NCBI GenBank assembly: GCA_004565275.1
Contig: SDOX01000019.1
Span: 244,340 to 308,339 of the forward strand
DNA: 64,000 bases
Reading direction: 5' to 3'
Origin: Nannochloropsis salina CCMP1776
Lineage: Eukaryota > Sar > Eustigmatophyceae > Eustigmatales > Monodopsidaceae
Below, piece after piece: positions 43,273-57,388 of this stretch (position 1 is its first letter; each line of letters begins with the position of its first letter). The translations under genes were made by a program, and so were the position numbers. The notes beneath the pieces were generated by a model. The model ran no database searches, was not told the DNA's origin, and was given only the letters and a program-made list of their open reading frames with translations.

Positions 43273-46200
43273 ATGGTTTTAAGCCAGATTCTGACGCCTT
43301 TGCTGACGAAGGTTCTGGGGGACTACCTCAAGCCTGAATGTTTCCAGGAGGACACTCTTCGCGTAGGGCTGTGGCGGGGGCACGTTGAGCTTTTCAATGT
43401 TTTCTTCAAAGAGGATGTACTGGACCCACTTGGACTGCCATTGACGCTGCGCTTCGGTCGTATCGGGCACATGGAGGTTCAGATTCCCTGGAATCAACTT
43501 GGGCGGAAGGCCATGATAGTCAAGCTTGAGCAGGTGCACGTCTTAGCATATGCCAAATACCAGTGGGAGGACGAAGCGAATGAACGACGGCTCGAAGCAA
43601 TCAAGCAGGCCCAGCTTCGAGTTGCCGAGGAGAAGGCTGAAGAAAGGTCGCGCGACTTGGGGCCTACGTCCAAGGAGGCAGCCGCGGCGTTGGCAGCCAG
43701 TGGGGCCGGCGCGGGGACAGGGACCCACTGGCTTTTGCATCGATTGCTGAATCGGGTGCTCGACCGCTTGCAGATTGAAATCAGGGATGTCCATATCCGT
43801 TTCGAAGACATGGTCTCCAGTCCCAATCTCCCCTATTGCTTGGGTTTGACGCTGGAGGACTTTCAAGTCACGCGGCAAGACTCGGCGCGGGTGGGACAGG
43901 CTCTGCGCCCTCTTTCTCGGAACTTCCTGCTGCATGGCAACACCAACACCAACACCAACGCAAGGCAGCGGGGGATGGAGGCGGCGGGGGAGCGGGGGTC
44001 CTCGGAGGGAGTGTTGAAGGTGGCGCGGATCGAGTGCCTGTCCCTCTATTGCAACCCTGTGAACAACGACGACCTGGTCTCGATGGCTCTGCACGAGCTG
44101 GAGAAAGACGAGGAGGTGGACGTGATGCTCGGGCAGCTCCTTCCACGAGCGCCGTCAGGGCAGGTGCCTGGCGGTCGCGTGAAAGGGGGAAGCGCAGCAG
44201 AGGTAGGGCGGAAGCGAGGCGGGGAAAGTGGGGGCGGGGGCGAGGAGGAAGGGCAGAGCGAGGAGCTCGACCGACGGCTACGCTTGGAGCAACAGGAGGA
44301 GGAGGATGCGCGGCGCTTGGGTGGCCATTGCTTCCTTCTCCACCCTGTCCGAAGCAGTTCCTATTTCTGGTTGGGCAGCATGGAGGCGGGCAGCTCGCAA
44401 ATGACGCGCGTGATGCGCGGGCTGCTGGGCCTGGAGACAATCACGGTCACTTTGGAAGACCACCTGCTGCGCTCCCTGCTCTCTCTCTCGGCGGGCTTGG
44501 TCCGCTTCCAAACCATGAACCGCCTGGGCGTCCGGCGGCCTCGGAAGGGGGTGATGGAGGACCCTCGGGCCTGGTGGCGGTACGCCTACACGGTGGCGAC
44601 CTGCAAACTGCACGAGCACCGGGGCAAGTATGACTGGGGCATGGTCTTGCGCCGCCGGCGGGACCGGCTGCGCTATGTAAAGTACTGGAAACGCTGGTGT
44701 AGGGTGGAGAGGCGGTTGAAGACGGAAGAGGAAGAGGAGGGAGAGGAGGAGGGAGGCGCGGAGGAAGTAGGGGAAAAGAGCGAGAGGGAAGACAGGGAGG
44801 GAGAGCAGTGGCAGGATGAACGGGAAACGTTGAGCAGGAAGATCAAGAAATTGGAAGGCCGCTTGTCCTACGGCGATATTCTCCTGTATCGCAAGCTGGC
44901 TGAGGCTCAGCTGAAAGCAGACGGGGTCGAGCTCCAGTCCCCGCCCGTGCGGGGCCGGGCCCAGTGGTGGAAGCTCTTGCGAGCCGCGGACTCCGATTCC
45001 TTAGATCCTGCCGTGCTGAGCGTGCCCGTGTATGCGGCTATGGTCGTTCAAGTGGAGGCGACCCTGCAGCAGGGAGAGGTGCGCTTGGCGTCGCGTGGAA
45101 CCGGCGGTGGCTGTGAGGAGGCCGGCATGGGATCTTCGGTGGAGGGAGGGCAAGGTAGAAGAAGAGATGATTTTTTGCGGGTGGTGATCAAAGACCTCGT
45201 CCTTCGGGCAAGGGGCGACAGCATGAAAGGATTGCAATGGTCGGACGCGTCCCTGGACGACGCGCGGATCGAGAGCCTGGCCTCTCCCTCGCCCGCCCAC
45301 GCCGACATGCCCCCTGGCGCCCCTCCTCGCGCCAGTCCGGGCCAAGGAGCAGGCTACGAGGAAGATGCCGACAGCCTCCTGGGATACGCAGGGAGCGATG
45401 GGGTCCAAGAGGGCGGGAACGCTTGGTGCCGCCTGGTTTCGCGCCGGATTCGGCCCTTGGGACCCTCCCATGCCTCGCATTTTTCCCCTCCCAAACCCCT
45501 CTTTCGCATGACCTACACCCTCCTACCCACGGGCTCCCCTTTCCTCGCCGACATCCGTCTGACGGTCGAGGAAATCGAGGCGATCCTGGTGCCCACTGCT
45601 CCCTGGCTGCAGTCCATCCATCGCTTTTTCGATCTGCCCGACACGGCTGACTCATGGGTGGACCTGGAGATGGTGGCGCTTTCCAACCTTACGGGCCTGC
45701 GGGAGCAGCTCGATGCGAAGCTCGAGTACCTGGTGCACACCCGTCCCGAAGTTCGGATGCGTCTGCACGTCAAAGGGCCGCTTTTGATGGTGTTGCCGCC
45801 TGCGGACGAGCCCCTCGCTCCCGCCGTGCACCTCGAGCTGGACTCGGTGTCTATCACGAGCAAGGACAGGACCGGAGGCATTGAGGCTGGGAGGGGCCTA
45901 GGGGGAGGCGCGGGCATTTGGTCGGTGCAGCAGGGGAGAAAGTATCCAGGCGAAGCCGACGACGAGAATGAGACAGGCAAAGGAGGCGGGCTAGAGCCGG
46001 GAGGAGGCGTGGGGTCCCCCCCCCCCCCTAAACCTCCTCCGACTGGGCGCCTCGTGGCAGTCGGTGAGAGGGCTATCGGACGGAAGGGGCCTGAGTCTGT
46101 GTTCTCAGGCCGCTGAAGACGTTGGAGGGGAGGAGCATGAGGAGAAGGGCCTGGGTTCGGGCATGCGCTGGCGCAGCCCTTCCAAACCGTTCGATAGCGT

Positions 46201-49200
46201 GCTGCCACCCAGCTTTCGGAGGGAGCAAAGCTACTGCCCGGGCTCCTCACTCGGGAGCGTGGAGACGACCGAGATCACGTCTCGGAGGGACTACGACAGG
46301 CTGTATGACCGGTTGGAAGTGAGCGTCCTGGGCGTGCGTCTGGGTTTGATGCCTGCGCGGGGACTCCGGGTCGTCCCCTTGCTGGACCCCCTTGCTGTCA
46401 TGGCCTCCGTGGCGCTTTCTCGTCTACCCTCCGACCCTCAGATGCCGAGGCTGCAGTTGACGGTCAGCACGGGTGAGATCAATCTCAAGCTATCGAGCGA
46501 AATGCTCAAGCAGGTGACCAGGTTGGGAGTTGCTTGCCTGCGCACGTCACAGAAGACCAACCAGGACTTCGAGCAACTGCGACAGCGCTTTGAATTGATG
46601 GCGCGAAAAGGGACGTCCATGACGCGCCTGAGCTCATATCTAAATTTTTCCGCAGAGGGCATGTTCGGACGGAGGGAGGAGGAAGACATGTTACCAGTGC
46701 GCCTGAGCGCGGGTGGGTGCGGGGATTTGACGGAGGGTGGGACTGCCGAGAGGGGTTCCTCCTCCCTCTTTCCCGCCGGCTCGGAGCGGGCCGACGTGTC
46801 CCCTCTGCCCGATTTCTACGACGCGCGCTCTATCGCATCCTTGGGAAGTTCCACCTCCTCGCGAAGATCTCCCTCAATGGGGCGAGTCCCAGCATCGAAT
46901 GAGCGGGACCAAGAGGATCACGACAGAGTGGGGATAGCAGAGGACGGTGAGGAAAGCGGGGGCGTATCGACGGGCCCTAGGAAGACAGCCTGGCGTGGTC
47001 CTGAAAGTAGCGCGGGGAAGAGCAGTGCTCACCATCCCACGGAAGAAAACGGTGGAAATAGAGGCGAAGAGGGGTATCATGAAGAAAGTGAGGACGGGCG
47101 GGAAGTGGGGGAGGAGGTAGAGGAGGAGGAAGAATTTTTTGACACGCAGGAAGGGTATCGATCGGACGACGAAGCCTTCCGACACGCATTCGGTTCCAAC
47201 GCTTTGACATTTCTGCACGAAAACGAAAGCGGGGGGAGGTCGATGGTCCACCTCTTGGATGACAGGACCGGGCAATGCCCGCCCAAATCGCCAGAGCGTG
47301 CGTCCTCGAGTGTTTACAAGGTGGTCAAGGAGGCTATGCAACAGCAGCAGTCTCACGAGCAAGGGGGGCAGCCTACAGCTTACACGTATAAGAACTGGCG
47401 AATTCTCCGCGCCGAGTTCTCGCTGCCACGGCTCCAGGTGAGCCTCTGGGCTCCAGGCTCTTCCTTGGAGGTCCACGAGGCGGAAACGTTTAAAGAGATA
47501 GAAGAACGATGCCTGATGACAGTCTGGGCGGTGGGATTTGGCGTGCGCTACACGGCCGAGTCTTTTTTGCATCGATTGCGGGTGCGGTTGGAAGATTTGA
47601 CTGTCTCCTGTCGAGGGGCGCCTCCAGAGATGCCTTTGTTCAGGCTGGGAATCCCCTTGCCCCTCCCCACCTTCCTGCCTGACTTGACCACCGGCACAAA
47701 ACATGGCAGCCGGAACAGCATGTCACGTCAGCAAGTGCCTAATCGGCAATATCATCCCTACTCAGCCGTTCGATCCACAAGCACGCTGCTCTCTTTCTCG
47801 CCTCCCGAGTCAACCTTCCCCTCCCCAGCCGGCCATTCCACCTTCACCGGCACCTCTCACCTCAAGCCTCCGTTTTCCGCTGATTTCGATCCACCCAAGA
47901 CAGACGGAGAACCATTCCGACTCCTCTTTCAGCTGGTCCGAGACCCAGACTCGGCTGTCACCGGCCGGCTTTTTCGCAGCCTTCAAGGCAGCCTCCACAT
48001 CGCCGCCCTCGCCTCTCACTTGGACCAAGAGACAGTGGCTGAAATTTTGCGTGCGCTTGCCCCACTGAAGACGCTGATGGCTTTGTCGGGAGACAGCGAT
48101 GCCAATAACGGCTCGACACCCAGTGTGAACGGCGCAGCGAAAGCTTTTCGACAGGCCACATCCGCGGCCTCCGACTTTTCGTCGTCAGATAAGGCAGGGA
48201 CTCCCTCAAGCTCCTCTCTCAATGCGTTTTCCTCCTCTTCACCCTCTGCTCAGAACATCTCTCCTCCCTCTACTTGTGGCGCCGAGAGTGGGCAAAGCAA
48301 CGCCCTCCCCCTCTCCGAGACACGAGAACAGGCCCCGCATATCCACTTGACCCTCCAGGCGCACGGAGCGCGGCTGGCCCTTGTGCGCGGGCCTCAGGTA
48401 GATCTTCTCCTTGCCATTGGTCCCACGACTTTCGACATCAAGCCCGAGGCTGGTGGCGCTGTTTTGGCATGCTCCCTCCGTGTCATGGAACTGGAACTTC
48501 AGGCGATGGAGAGGGAGACGAGATACCCGCATCGCATTCTCAGCCATCCGCCTCACGCAATGCAACCCGTTGTAGCTGTGACAGCATCTGTATCCACGTC
48601 CCTCGTGCTTCCTCCCCTTCGCCCGTACTTGGCTCAAACGGTCGCAAAAGAGCAGCGCTTCCTCAACGTGGACACGCAAGTGCGGGGGTTGAGCGCCTTT
48701 TTTCCGGCGAAATCAATGATCCTTCTCGGTCAAGACGTTTTGAAGGGGCCCGTCATTCCCTACTTGGCAGGCAGCATGGACAGGACGGGTGCATGTAGTC
48801 GAAAGGCTGATGGGGCTACTCCCTTCGTCCCATCTTCACCCTCCTCGTCGAGAGAATCAGGGGTGGAACCCGATCAGTCGATCTCGGAGGCCGTCAGCCA
48901 GGATGGAGCAGTCAGTGGCTATACTCTCGGAAAATCCGACGTAACGGCGAATTTACATTTGGTGCAAAGCTCAGTGTGGTTGCCATTGCAAGACGGAGAA
49001 TACGGAGCGTGGCAAGATGCTCTGGTTTTAAAGGTAGAGGAGTTCCTTGGCTCTTACCACACGGCTCCTGGCGACGTCGCAAGTACGATCGGGGTGGCAA
49101 ATGTAAGTTCTGAAAACGAAGAATGTTCTCTGGTTGTCAAGGGAGCTAGGTTGGAGCAAAGCGGAGAGGAAGGCACAACATCTATTCTTGCTCTCGAAGC

Positions 49201-52200
49201 AGCAGATGCTTGTATGAGACAAAAACCACAGAATGTCCATCTCGAGCTGAAGCTAGGACAGCTTTCGGGTGAGATAGAGGCAGCATCTCTCCTCTTCCTC
49301 CTGGCACTCCAAGGGCACATGCAGGACGTTTTCGACAGGGAATGGTGTGCCTTACTGACGTCCCCGCATGCGTTTGTCATCTTTGGTCGACCGAGTCCTC
49401 CATCGTTACCGCATTCAAGGACCCCTCCGGCGTTGGTCCCTGCCAGCGCCCCCCCTTCCTTTTCTCCTGCCTCCTTATCGACCGGCTCTCCCCCCGTAAC
49501 TTGGACGGCTTCAGAATTTAACCTCGGCGTGAAAAGATCATTGTCGGCAAGCCTGCACAGCGATGGGTTGCATGTCACCTTCCACGTGGGCATCCACAGC
49601 ATTGAGACGACTCGTAGCATGAGCGGTCGACAGAGCCCTTTGGTTCTTTCGGGCGCTTCTGCAAGATCTCAACATGCTGCCCTGATTCTCGTTGTGGAGG
49701 AACTGCGTGGGCAACTGGTATTCCAAGGAAGCGGATGTGTTGAAGGATCGACAGTCGAAGCTGCAATAGGACAAGTCATGTTATTGCACGAAAAAGATCA
49801 CCGGGGGGCGGAGACATTCGCGGAGCTTGTTGGCCTTGCAAAGAGTGTGAGTAGGCAAGACCGGGACGCTTGGGAAGCGATAAGGCTGAGCAGTAGCACC
49901 ACTGGACCCAGTCGTTTGTTCCCAGAGGCGGCATTGGGAGAAGCTCTGTTACCTCACGTGTGGGTGCGCGGTGGAGTGAAAGGGGACGAACAAGTGGCTG
50001 CAGAGATGGGCCTGTATTTCCATCCTACCGACTGGACGTTGTCTCTACCAGGGCTGGAGGTTGTTCATTCGGTAGCATCGATTTTTACGCAGGCTTTGGG
50101 GGTACAAGCCGCTGAGCCGGAGGATGATTTAGTGGGGTCGGAGCCTATCGTGGACCCGTTACCTCACCTGAGATCGTCGCAGAGTTGCAGTGGGGACGGG
50201 AGAGATAGCTCGGCGGAAGGATTTTTCGCCCGGTTGCAATCTTTGAGTGAAGGTACATTGGAGGAGAATGACGAGGTTATCCAGCTCAAACTTCGGCAAT
50301 TGTTGGGTGATATGACCTGCAAATGGCCCGTCCTATTTGCGAGCTTGCACATGGAGATGGCGATCGGCACACAGCAGGTTTCAGTGGTGGAATCCTCTTC
50401 TTCCTCTTCCTCCTCGGTTCCTACCTCCTCGCTCTTCCCTTCAGGCAGAGAGGGGATGACGCAGACCGAGGCGTTGGTGTTCCAAGCAAGTATGGGAATA
50501 GGCGCAAGTATCATACCCACTTATTCAGAGGGGAATACGGCGGGTCGGGGTCAAGTTGTCAAGCACGTTGCCGGCCATGTCACTGCCGCAGGGCGAGGGT
50601 GGCAATTGATGACAAAGCGTATCAGCGCCCCGTCTCCGTCTGCTCATTTCTCCTCCTGGGCAAGCCTGTCGTCCCGGCCGTCGCGCGGCTGCAGCGTACT
50701 CGTCCGAGATGAAAGCGGGGATATGCACAGGATGCCAAGCTATGTAGAGGCGGAACAACACGTCCTCTCACCGTTTGAATGGGAGTTGAGCGCCGATTGC
50801 AATCTTGATTTGTCGCTCACCAGCCCCGAGCCTGTGATCGCCGCGGGTGTATCATTCTGCGTCGATCCATTAGAGGCGTGGACATTCTTGGATACACGTG
50901 ATATGCAGCATCTCATCTCCTCAACACTAGTTCCGGTCATGGCTCTTTTCAATCCGCCATCACCATCGGTAGGAGAGAAGACGGGCGACTTCGTACTTGA
51001 CTCGAAATTTCAACTCCATCTGGTAGAGAAACTGCCCATAGCTGATGATAATGGAGACTCAAGGTCAGTGGCTTGGACTGGAGTCCCACCGTCGCTTAAG
51101 CTTCTGGATTACGCGAAAATACGGGTCGCCGTCTCTGTTCAATCAGCCCGTATGACTGTTATCAATAACCTCAACCGGTCAGCTATACCTCTTATGAATG
51201 TGACCCTCGATGGCCCATTGTCTTTGGACATGGGTGCAACAGATGGCGTAGTCGAAGCCACACTTCGAGTAGGCATGCGCGCTAAATACTTCAATCGGCG
51301 TCTCGTCATATGGGAGCCCCTTCTCGAACCGTGGACCGTGCAGGCGAGCGTCATGACAGGATACATACCTGCCTCCTTGGATGCATCGTGTGTCATCGCC
51401 GACATGCCCAACAGGCCATTGCTGGGCCCAGCAGCCATAGCCCCACCCGCCAGCCCGAATTATGGTCTGCGGAAGATGCACAGCTTCGGCTCACCCCGTC
51501 GGATTGTGAGCAGTCTTCGGGAGAAGGCTCCAGATTTCCTGTCGCACTCGCAAAGGAAACGAAAGCGCTACTTTGCATCGTTTCGCGCCACGTCCACACA
51601 GGTCGCGAACTTCAACATTACAGAGCCTTTCTTAGATAACGTGATGAATGCTAACATCGGGCTTGCCAAGGCCGATGCACGGCGCCAAATTCTTGCGAGG
51701 CAAGATTCGGAGGCGAAGGCCCACTCCTCTGAAGTGCGCAGTGTAAGAACATCTGACGTTGGCAGCAAAGGGTTAGGAGAAGGGCCTGGCGAGGGTGCAG
51801 CTCTGCACTTCAATTTTGTGAGGAATGATACGGGCGTCTTGCTCCGTTATCACGCAAGCTCGATCGACGTCTGGCACGAGGTCTCTCCCGGGACACAAGA
51901 ACCATTGCTTCTTCCTCCGCCTAGAGGAGGTCGAAGTGGTAGTGACGGCCTCCAGTTGGAGTTGCAGCGGGCGGGCCAGCACGCATGGTCTGCTTTGGCA
52001 CATGTAGACGCGGATATGGAAGGTGTTCGCGAGTATTCCATTCCCACCCTTGATGGGGCCTTGAGGATCGTTTGCGAGGTTTCCCGTGTCGGAGGAGTGA
52101 AACTCTTGCGTATTCGCTCTACAGAGCTCTTCGAAAATAATTGCTCCTTTCCATTGCACGTGGCGCTAAAAGCTGGGTACGGTGTTGTCCAGTGGGAGAG

Positions 52201-55200
52201 CAAGCTTACCCCAGGATCGCAGGTACCGTTGCCTATCTACTTAGCCGAACTTGAAGAGTCATCCCTTCTACTTTCAGTGGCGGACGAGACGGAGCAAGGA
52301 AAGGTCAGTGAGGAACCGCGGCTCATCTTGGAAGTCCCTATGCCTTTGTGTACAGCCGACATCGATGCTAACGAAAGCAATTCAGGGGGAGAATCAGCTC
52401 CCAGTCTCCCTAGTGCCATCCTCAATTTGGCCGACAACCATGCCGCAGCCCCACTAAACATCGTGATGGGCCCCTCTCATAATCAAAACTTCGTTGACGC
52501 TAGCAACAGTGACAAGGAAATGCATCTGCCAGGTGCACATCCGAGCAGAAGCTGCGGACCATCAAGGACCATCCGCTTTTCACCTCCTTTCTTGGTACGA
52601 AATGCCCTGCCAGTTCCTATGGAGATACTTCTTCGCGTGCAAGAAGAGCCTAAGCAGGGAATAAATAAAGTCTGGATGTCAAGGCTATCGAAAGAGGATT
52701 TGAACGATGCCAACGATATGTCGCTGTCCAAGAGATTCGCTGCGTTGGAAATCGTCCGACTTCGTCCGGGAGAAAGCTGTTCTTGGTACGGCGCTTCAGG
52801 AGAGCGGAACGTGCTTTTGTGGCTGCGACTTCCCGGTTTCAACTGGAACAAAGCGAAAGTCATACCTTCCTCCTCAGCAATGCAAAATGCGAATATGCAC
52901 GCGAATGCATTGGAGGTGGAATTAGAGGACGAACGGTCTTCGCAGGTGTTGGACGTATCAGTCGAAGTAACGCTTCATGAATTGATTGCGCAGCAGCTAG
53001 TTATCTACGTACCTTATTGGATTGTGAATATCACGGATTTGCCCTTGGAATATGCACACGATGTGTGGGACTTTTCCTCTGACAGAGCTAGGCTGGGTAT
53101 GCAAGAAGGGCTGTTGGCCGGTCAAACAGCGAAAAAAGTGGAGAGTGGATCGAGTTCCTGGCATGGCATCAGAGTCCCCAAGGAAATCCCACCCTATTCC
53201 ATGGGGCGCAAGCATCATCAGAAGCACGGACCGCACGGGCTGGGCCTACGAGCTTTGCTGCCTCCTCCAGCCTCAGAGGCGGAGAGATTATTGGCGAGAG
53301 CCAAGGGTCAGATAGTAATGGCGGGTTATACATCCACCGCTTCTTCTCCAGGAATGACCCGCTTGAGCATGCGCCTCTATGAAGAAAAGAGTCGTCTTCC
53401 TGGTGCTTGGAGCCGTGGGTTTGCTTTGCCGCCCGCCACTGAAGGTTTGGTTGGTTTTTTTGAATTGAGGACTCAGCCACGTCCGGCAGGGTGGGCATCA
53501 CGCCTTGGACCCTTCCACCGTGGACGGAGAAGTGCCCGTCGGGATGCGGTCGTGACTGGCGGCAATGGCAGTAGTCAGGCAGCGCGCAGAGGAGGACAGC
53601 AAGCGGCCGTCCCGGCTCTGTCGTGGGGATTCGGTCTGAGTGTCTCGCAACACGCAGCTGGAGGTGCCTTTCACCGCACCCGCGTCGTTACGGTTGCGCC
53701 CAAGTTTTTGCTCATAAATTCTTTCGGTCGTGCATTAGAGGTCAAACAGAACGGGACTATCGAAGACTCCAGCGTACCGGCCGTCAATCTCCCCTGCCAC
53801 GGGACGCAATCAGTGCCTTTCTATTGGACCGTACGCACCGGATCGCGGTACCTGAGGGTGAGGCTGTGCGAATTCGGATGGGAATGGAGCGGGCGCTTTG
53901 TCCCAGATGTTCCTGGTGATGTGACGCTGGCATTGCGACATGTGCATGTTGAGGCCAAATGCCTGCTACAGGTGCGCATAACCTTAGAGGACGCTTCCTA
54001 CGTAATTCGTTTCCGACGGGAGCCTCCCAGCTTCGCACCGTACCGGATTGAAAACCGGACTTTGGGGAGCGTGTGGTTCGTTCAAGCGGGCTTGGGTAAC
54101 GGTGGAATGGACAGCGAGCGCGAGCCCGAGGTCTTACTGCCCTACCACGCCTGCACATTCTCCTGGGATGAGCCGTTACTGGACCACAGTCTAGAGCTGG
54201 AGTGGCAGGCGGGGGAGGGTGGTTTACGGCGTGAGTACCTCGGCTCCTTTTCATTCAATCCTGACATTCCGATCCGCCCTCCAGCGAAGGGGATCTCGGT
54301 CATGGTGGAAACACGCGGTCCTATCCGCGTCATGATCCTGACAGCCTTTCCTCTCAGAAGTTCTTCTTCCTTGCCTCCTCCAGCTTTTGGCCCTCGTGAG
54401 ATAGACAGAATGCCAGGACGAGGAACGGAGGGGGACGGGAGACTGGCTTCTCACACGGCAGATTTGAGTGTGTATTCGTGGGTGGTGGATTTAGAAGTGG
54501 ATTTACGAGGTTTAGGAATCTCCTTGCTTAACGGGCTTCCACAAGAGCTATTGTACGTGTCTGCGCAGGACTTGAGAGGGAGGTGGGACATGCGCTGGCC
54601 CTGTAGTCGCTTGCGCCTTACGGTCGGCCACCTGCAGGTGGATGACCAGATGGTAAACACCTCTTGCCCTGTGGTCTTTGTGGGAGAGGAGAGCAAGAAA
54701 AAGAGCGGCGTCGTTGAGGGCTCCCTAGAAGCCTATGGGGGGCGGAAGATTTACGGAGGAGATGGCCTCCAGCGTGCAAATGCCTTAATTTACCCGTCAA
54801 CTGAGGCTGGGGTGGTGGCAAGAGGTGCTTGGACAAATGCTGATGATGCCCGGGTTCTGGTTCGAGAGGGACAACGTCAGAGCCCACAGGGGCTGCACCT
54901 CTGGCCGGTTGCATTGCCCCATTTAGACATCACTGTCGAGCAGGATCTGATGTACGAGCGCATTCTTTTCTTCCAAGCTATGAGAGTAAAAATGACGCCT
55001 TATCATGTGCGTCTGGATGGCAACCTTGTCGCAGCTTTATTGAACCTCTTTTCGCGTGTATTAACATCTGTATCTGAAGACATGAAGGAGATATTGAGCG
55101 CAAAAGGCTACGCGAGCTATGTCCGCCCCGCCTTCAATTATGATTTAGGGCTGATGGAAAAAGTGTCGGCTGCCATTTCACCTTCCACAATTCTATCACC

Positions 55201-57013
55201 CGTGGAGCATATTTTGCGAGACACGGTGTTGCGGGGGCCTTACTCTCAAGAAAAAGAAAGCATAAGCCCTGAGGTTGCTGAAGTGGCGTTGCATCGGCGG
55301 TGGGACAGCAATGGAGGCGTGGAACGCGGAATTGATTCAGAACAAATCTGCAGAACAGAATCAGGCAGGCCCCTCGTCATTGAAGAGGATGCTTACAAGG
55401 TATTTGTGGACTACTTGGCCGTGGATCCTGTGCGCATCCAAGTCTCCTTCACCGCCTCCTCGATGGTCTCACGTGTTCTTTCTCACCTGGTTGCGAGCGG
55501 TCCGAGTGGGGAGCGTTTCCGAGCGATGAAGCTCCTGCTCGATGTAGTGGGATCAGCCCTCTCAAAAGTAGACAATGCCCCTATCCGTTTCTCCCCTCTG
55601 ATCCTCCGCCACGCTTTCAGCGCGGACCTTGTCAAGAAAGGGGTAGCCCACTACGCAAGTCAAGCGCTTCGACAAGCTTATATTCTTCTGGGCACATTAG
55701 ATGTCCTGGGAAACCCAGCCAGAATCCTCGCCAACATCTCGGCAGGCTTACGAGATTTTATCTATGAGCCTGCCAAGGGCCTAGGCCAGGGGAACCTGTG
55801 GCAGTTCTCAATGGGACTTTATCGAGGCAGTGCCAGTTTAGCAGTCCGTGTTGTTTTGTCATTGCTGGATGGTATTCAAAGTTTGGCCTCCTCGTTGCAT
55901 GCGGGTATCCTGCCTTTGGCGGGGCTTATTGAAGACGACTCTCTTCTCAATGCGCGTCGTGTTCCAACCCCCCTGTCCCGTACCATCTCTCCCATCTCCA
56001 CCGGCATGTCAACATCGTCCATCGAGATCCCGCATCGCATGGAGGGCTCCGTGGGTGGTTTGCTGAGAGGTTTGGGGGCCTTGGTGTATGAGCCCATTCG
56101 TGGAGCAAGACGGGGAGGCGTCCGCGGCTTACGGGCGGGCATAGCGCGTGGAATCGTCAGCGTTGTCTTACGACCGACGCGCGGGTTTCTGGAAGATGTG
56201 GTGGGTGTGTGTCGGGCAGGACGCATGTATTTACAGCCCCATATTGCGCGTTTGGATGGGCAATCGCGGGTCAGGGCGCCGCGCTTGTTCAAGACCCGGG
56301 ACGCCCCCTTGACATTGTACTCGCCAGAGCTTAGTATGGCGCAGGACATGCTGCGGCGAGTTGAGCAGGGATCACATTGGAACGAGGGGTTGATATTTTA
56401 TCGGTTCTTTCCTGGGATGACACGTTGTATATTACTCACAGCCAAGCACCTCCTCGTGGTGAGTGTAGCCAGTCCCGGCAGCCCAGGGACCTATACCTTG
56501 GAATGGGGCTTGTCGTTGGCGAGCCTAGTACAGGTCGACACCCTCCCGCCCTCGGACGTGCTCCTCCACGTTATTTCCTCGTCCGCCGAGGGGTACCACC
56601 CTGATCATAGTAGCAGTCTCCAGCAGCCTCCGCAGGGCCTCGCCCTACCTTCTGTCCCCCGGAGCCCGCCCACTGACGCTCTTGGGACGAGCCCTGAGAG
56701 CACGGATGTGGCCTCTTCTCTACCTTCTTCGGGGCCAGAGACCGGACGAGTGAGAAGGAACAGCAGCCTTGGCGGTGGCAGCACTGGGATTTTGCAGCAC
56801 CTGGGAACCTGGATGCGTCACTCTTTTTCCTCGCAACGTCCAGATTTAGGACTGCACACCAAAGAGCAACTTCTGGAGCTGCCGGATAAGGAGGCTGTCC
56901 AAGGTTTGATCCAGGGCTTGCGGGCCTTGGGAGAGTACCCCCATGCCAATTACCACATTAGAGTTTTGCCTTACTTTAATGACAGCGACGCGCAGTCGTT
57001 GCTCGACTCGTAA
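43273..57013 (+). CDS. VPS13: VPS13-family bulk lipid-transfer protein
   Basis: A gene of 13.7 kb coding about 4,570 residues. VPS13 proteins form a long hydrophobic groove that moves phospholipids between membranes at contact sites. The chorein N-terminus begins at the ATG at 43273 (MVLSQILTPLLTKVLGDYLK). Later landmarks: the VAB/SHR-type adaptor region around 52560-54350 (FLVRNALPVPMEILLRV; HELIAQQLVIYVPYWIVNIT), the C-terminal VPS13 domain around 54900-55640, the ATG2-C-like helices around 55660-56230 (VYEPIRGARRGGVRGLRAG) and a C-terminal PH-like domain about 56380-56560. The reading frame changes once, between 45995 and 46116, beside a run of 13 C. Either a short intron or a homopolymer length error explains it. 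Before the joint the protein has long acidic, Gly-rich inserts. No other break is seen. Confidence 0.9.
46016..46028 (+). repeat. 13-base poly-C run at the VPS13 frame switch
   Basis: Thirteen consecutive C within the only zone where the two VPS13 reading frames overlap. It could be the pyrimidine tract of a small intron (acceptor GGCAG ending at 46060, with a CTAAAC branch-like word directly after the C run) or a slippage site. Confidence 0.7.
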
Positions 57014-57388
57014 GGTATTTAATGTACATTGGAGCAGATTTGTACACATAACGAGATAATGTGCCAGCAAAAGTAGCCAATAAAGCTCAAAAGCATAAAA
57101 GTATAATTTGTGATCGGGTAATCAAGTGCTACACGTGATTTGCACCAACAGACTTCTGAGATCTGTATGATTTTCGCATTTCTACCTGCAAAAGGTCAAC
57201 TTCAATTGCTGTTATATTTAATTTCTCTTCCCCTGGCCTTTTTCAATGACATACCGAAAAAGTCTCCCGGGGTCTCCTCGTTCTGGCGTGCCGATACACC
57301 CTCCTCTTCCTTCTCTTGTAGGTCGCCCGAGTCAAGTTGGAGACATTTGCATCTATTTGTGACAGACAAGTGCAACAGGTCGCGCAGT
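57014..57388. other. convergent intergenic region
   Basis: 3' flanks of VPS13 (+) and the UPF0613-type hydrolase (-). An AATAAA lies 66 bp after the VPS13 stop. No gene was recognised. Confidence 0.4.
57079..57084 (+). terminator. possible AATAAA polyadenylation signal
   Basis: AATAAA lies at a suitable distance from the VPS13 stop. There is no transcript support. Confidence 0.35.

Noticed and set aside
43836-44633. 265-codon frame overlapping VPS13
   Set aside because: Shadow of the GC-rich VPS13 coding strand, with Gly/Arg/Ala-rich sequence and no domain.
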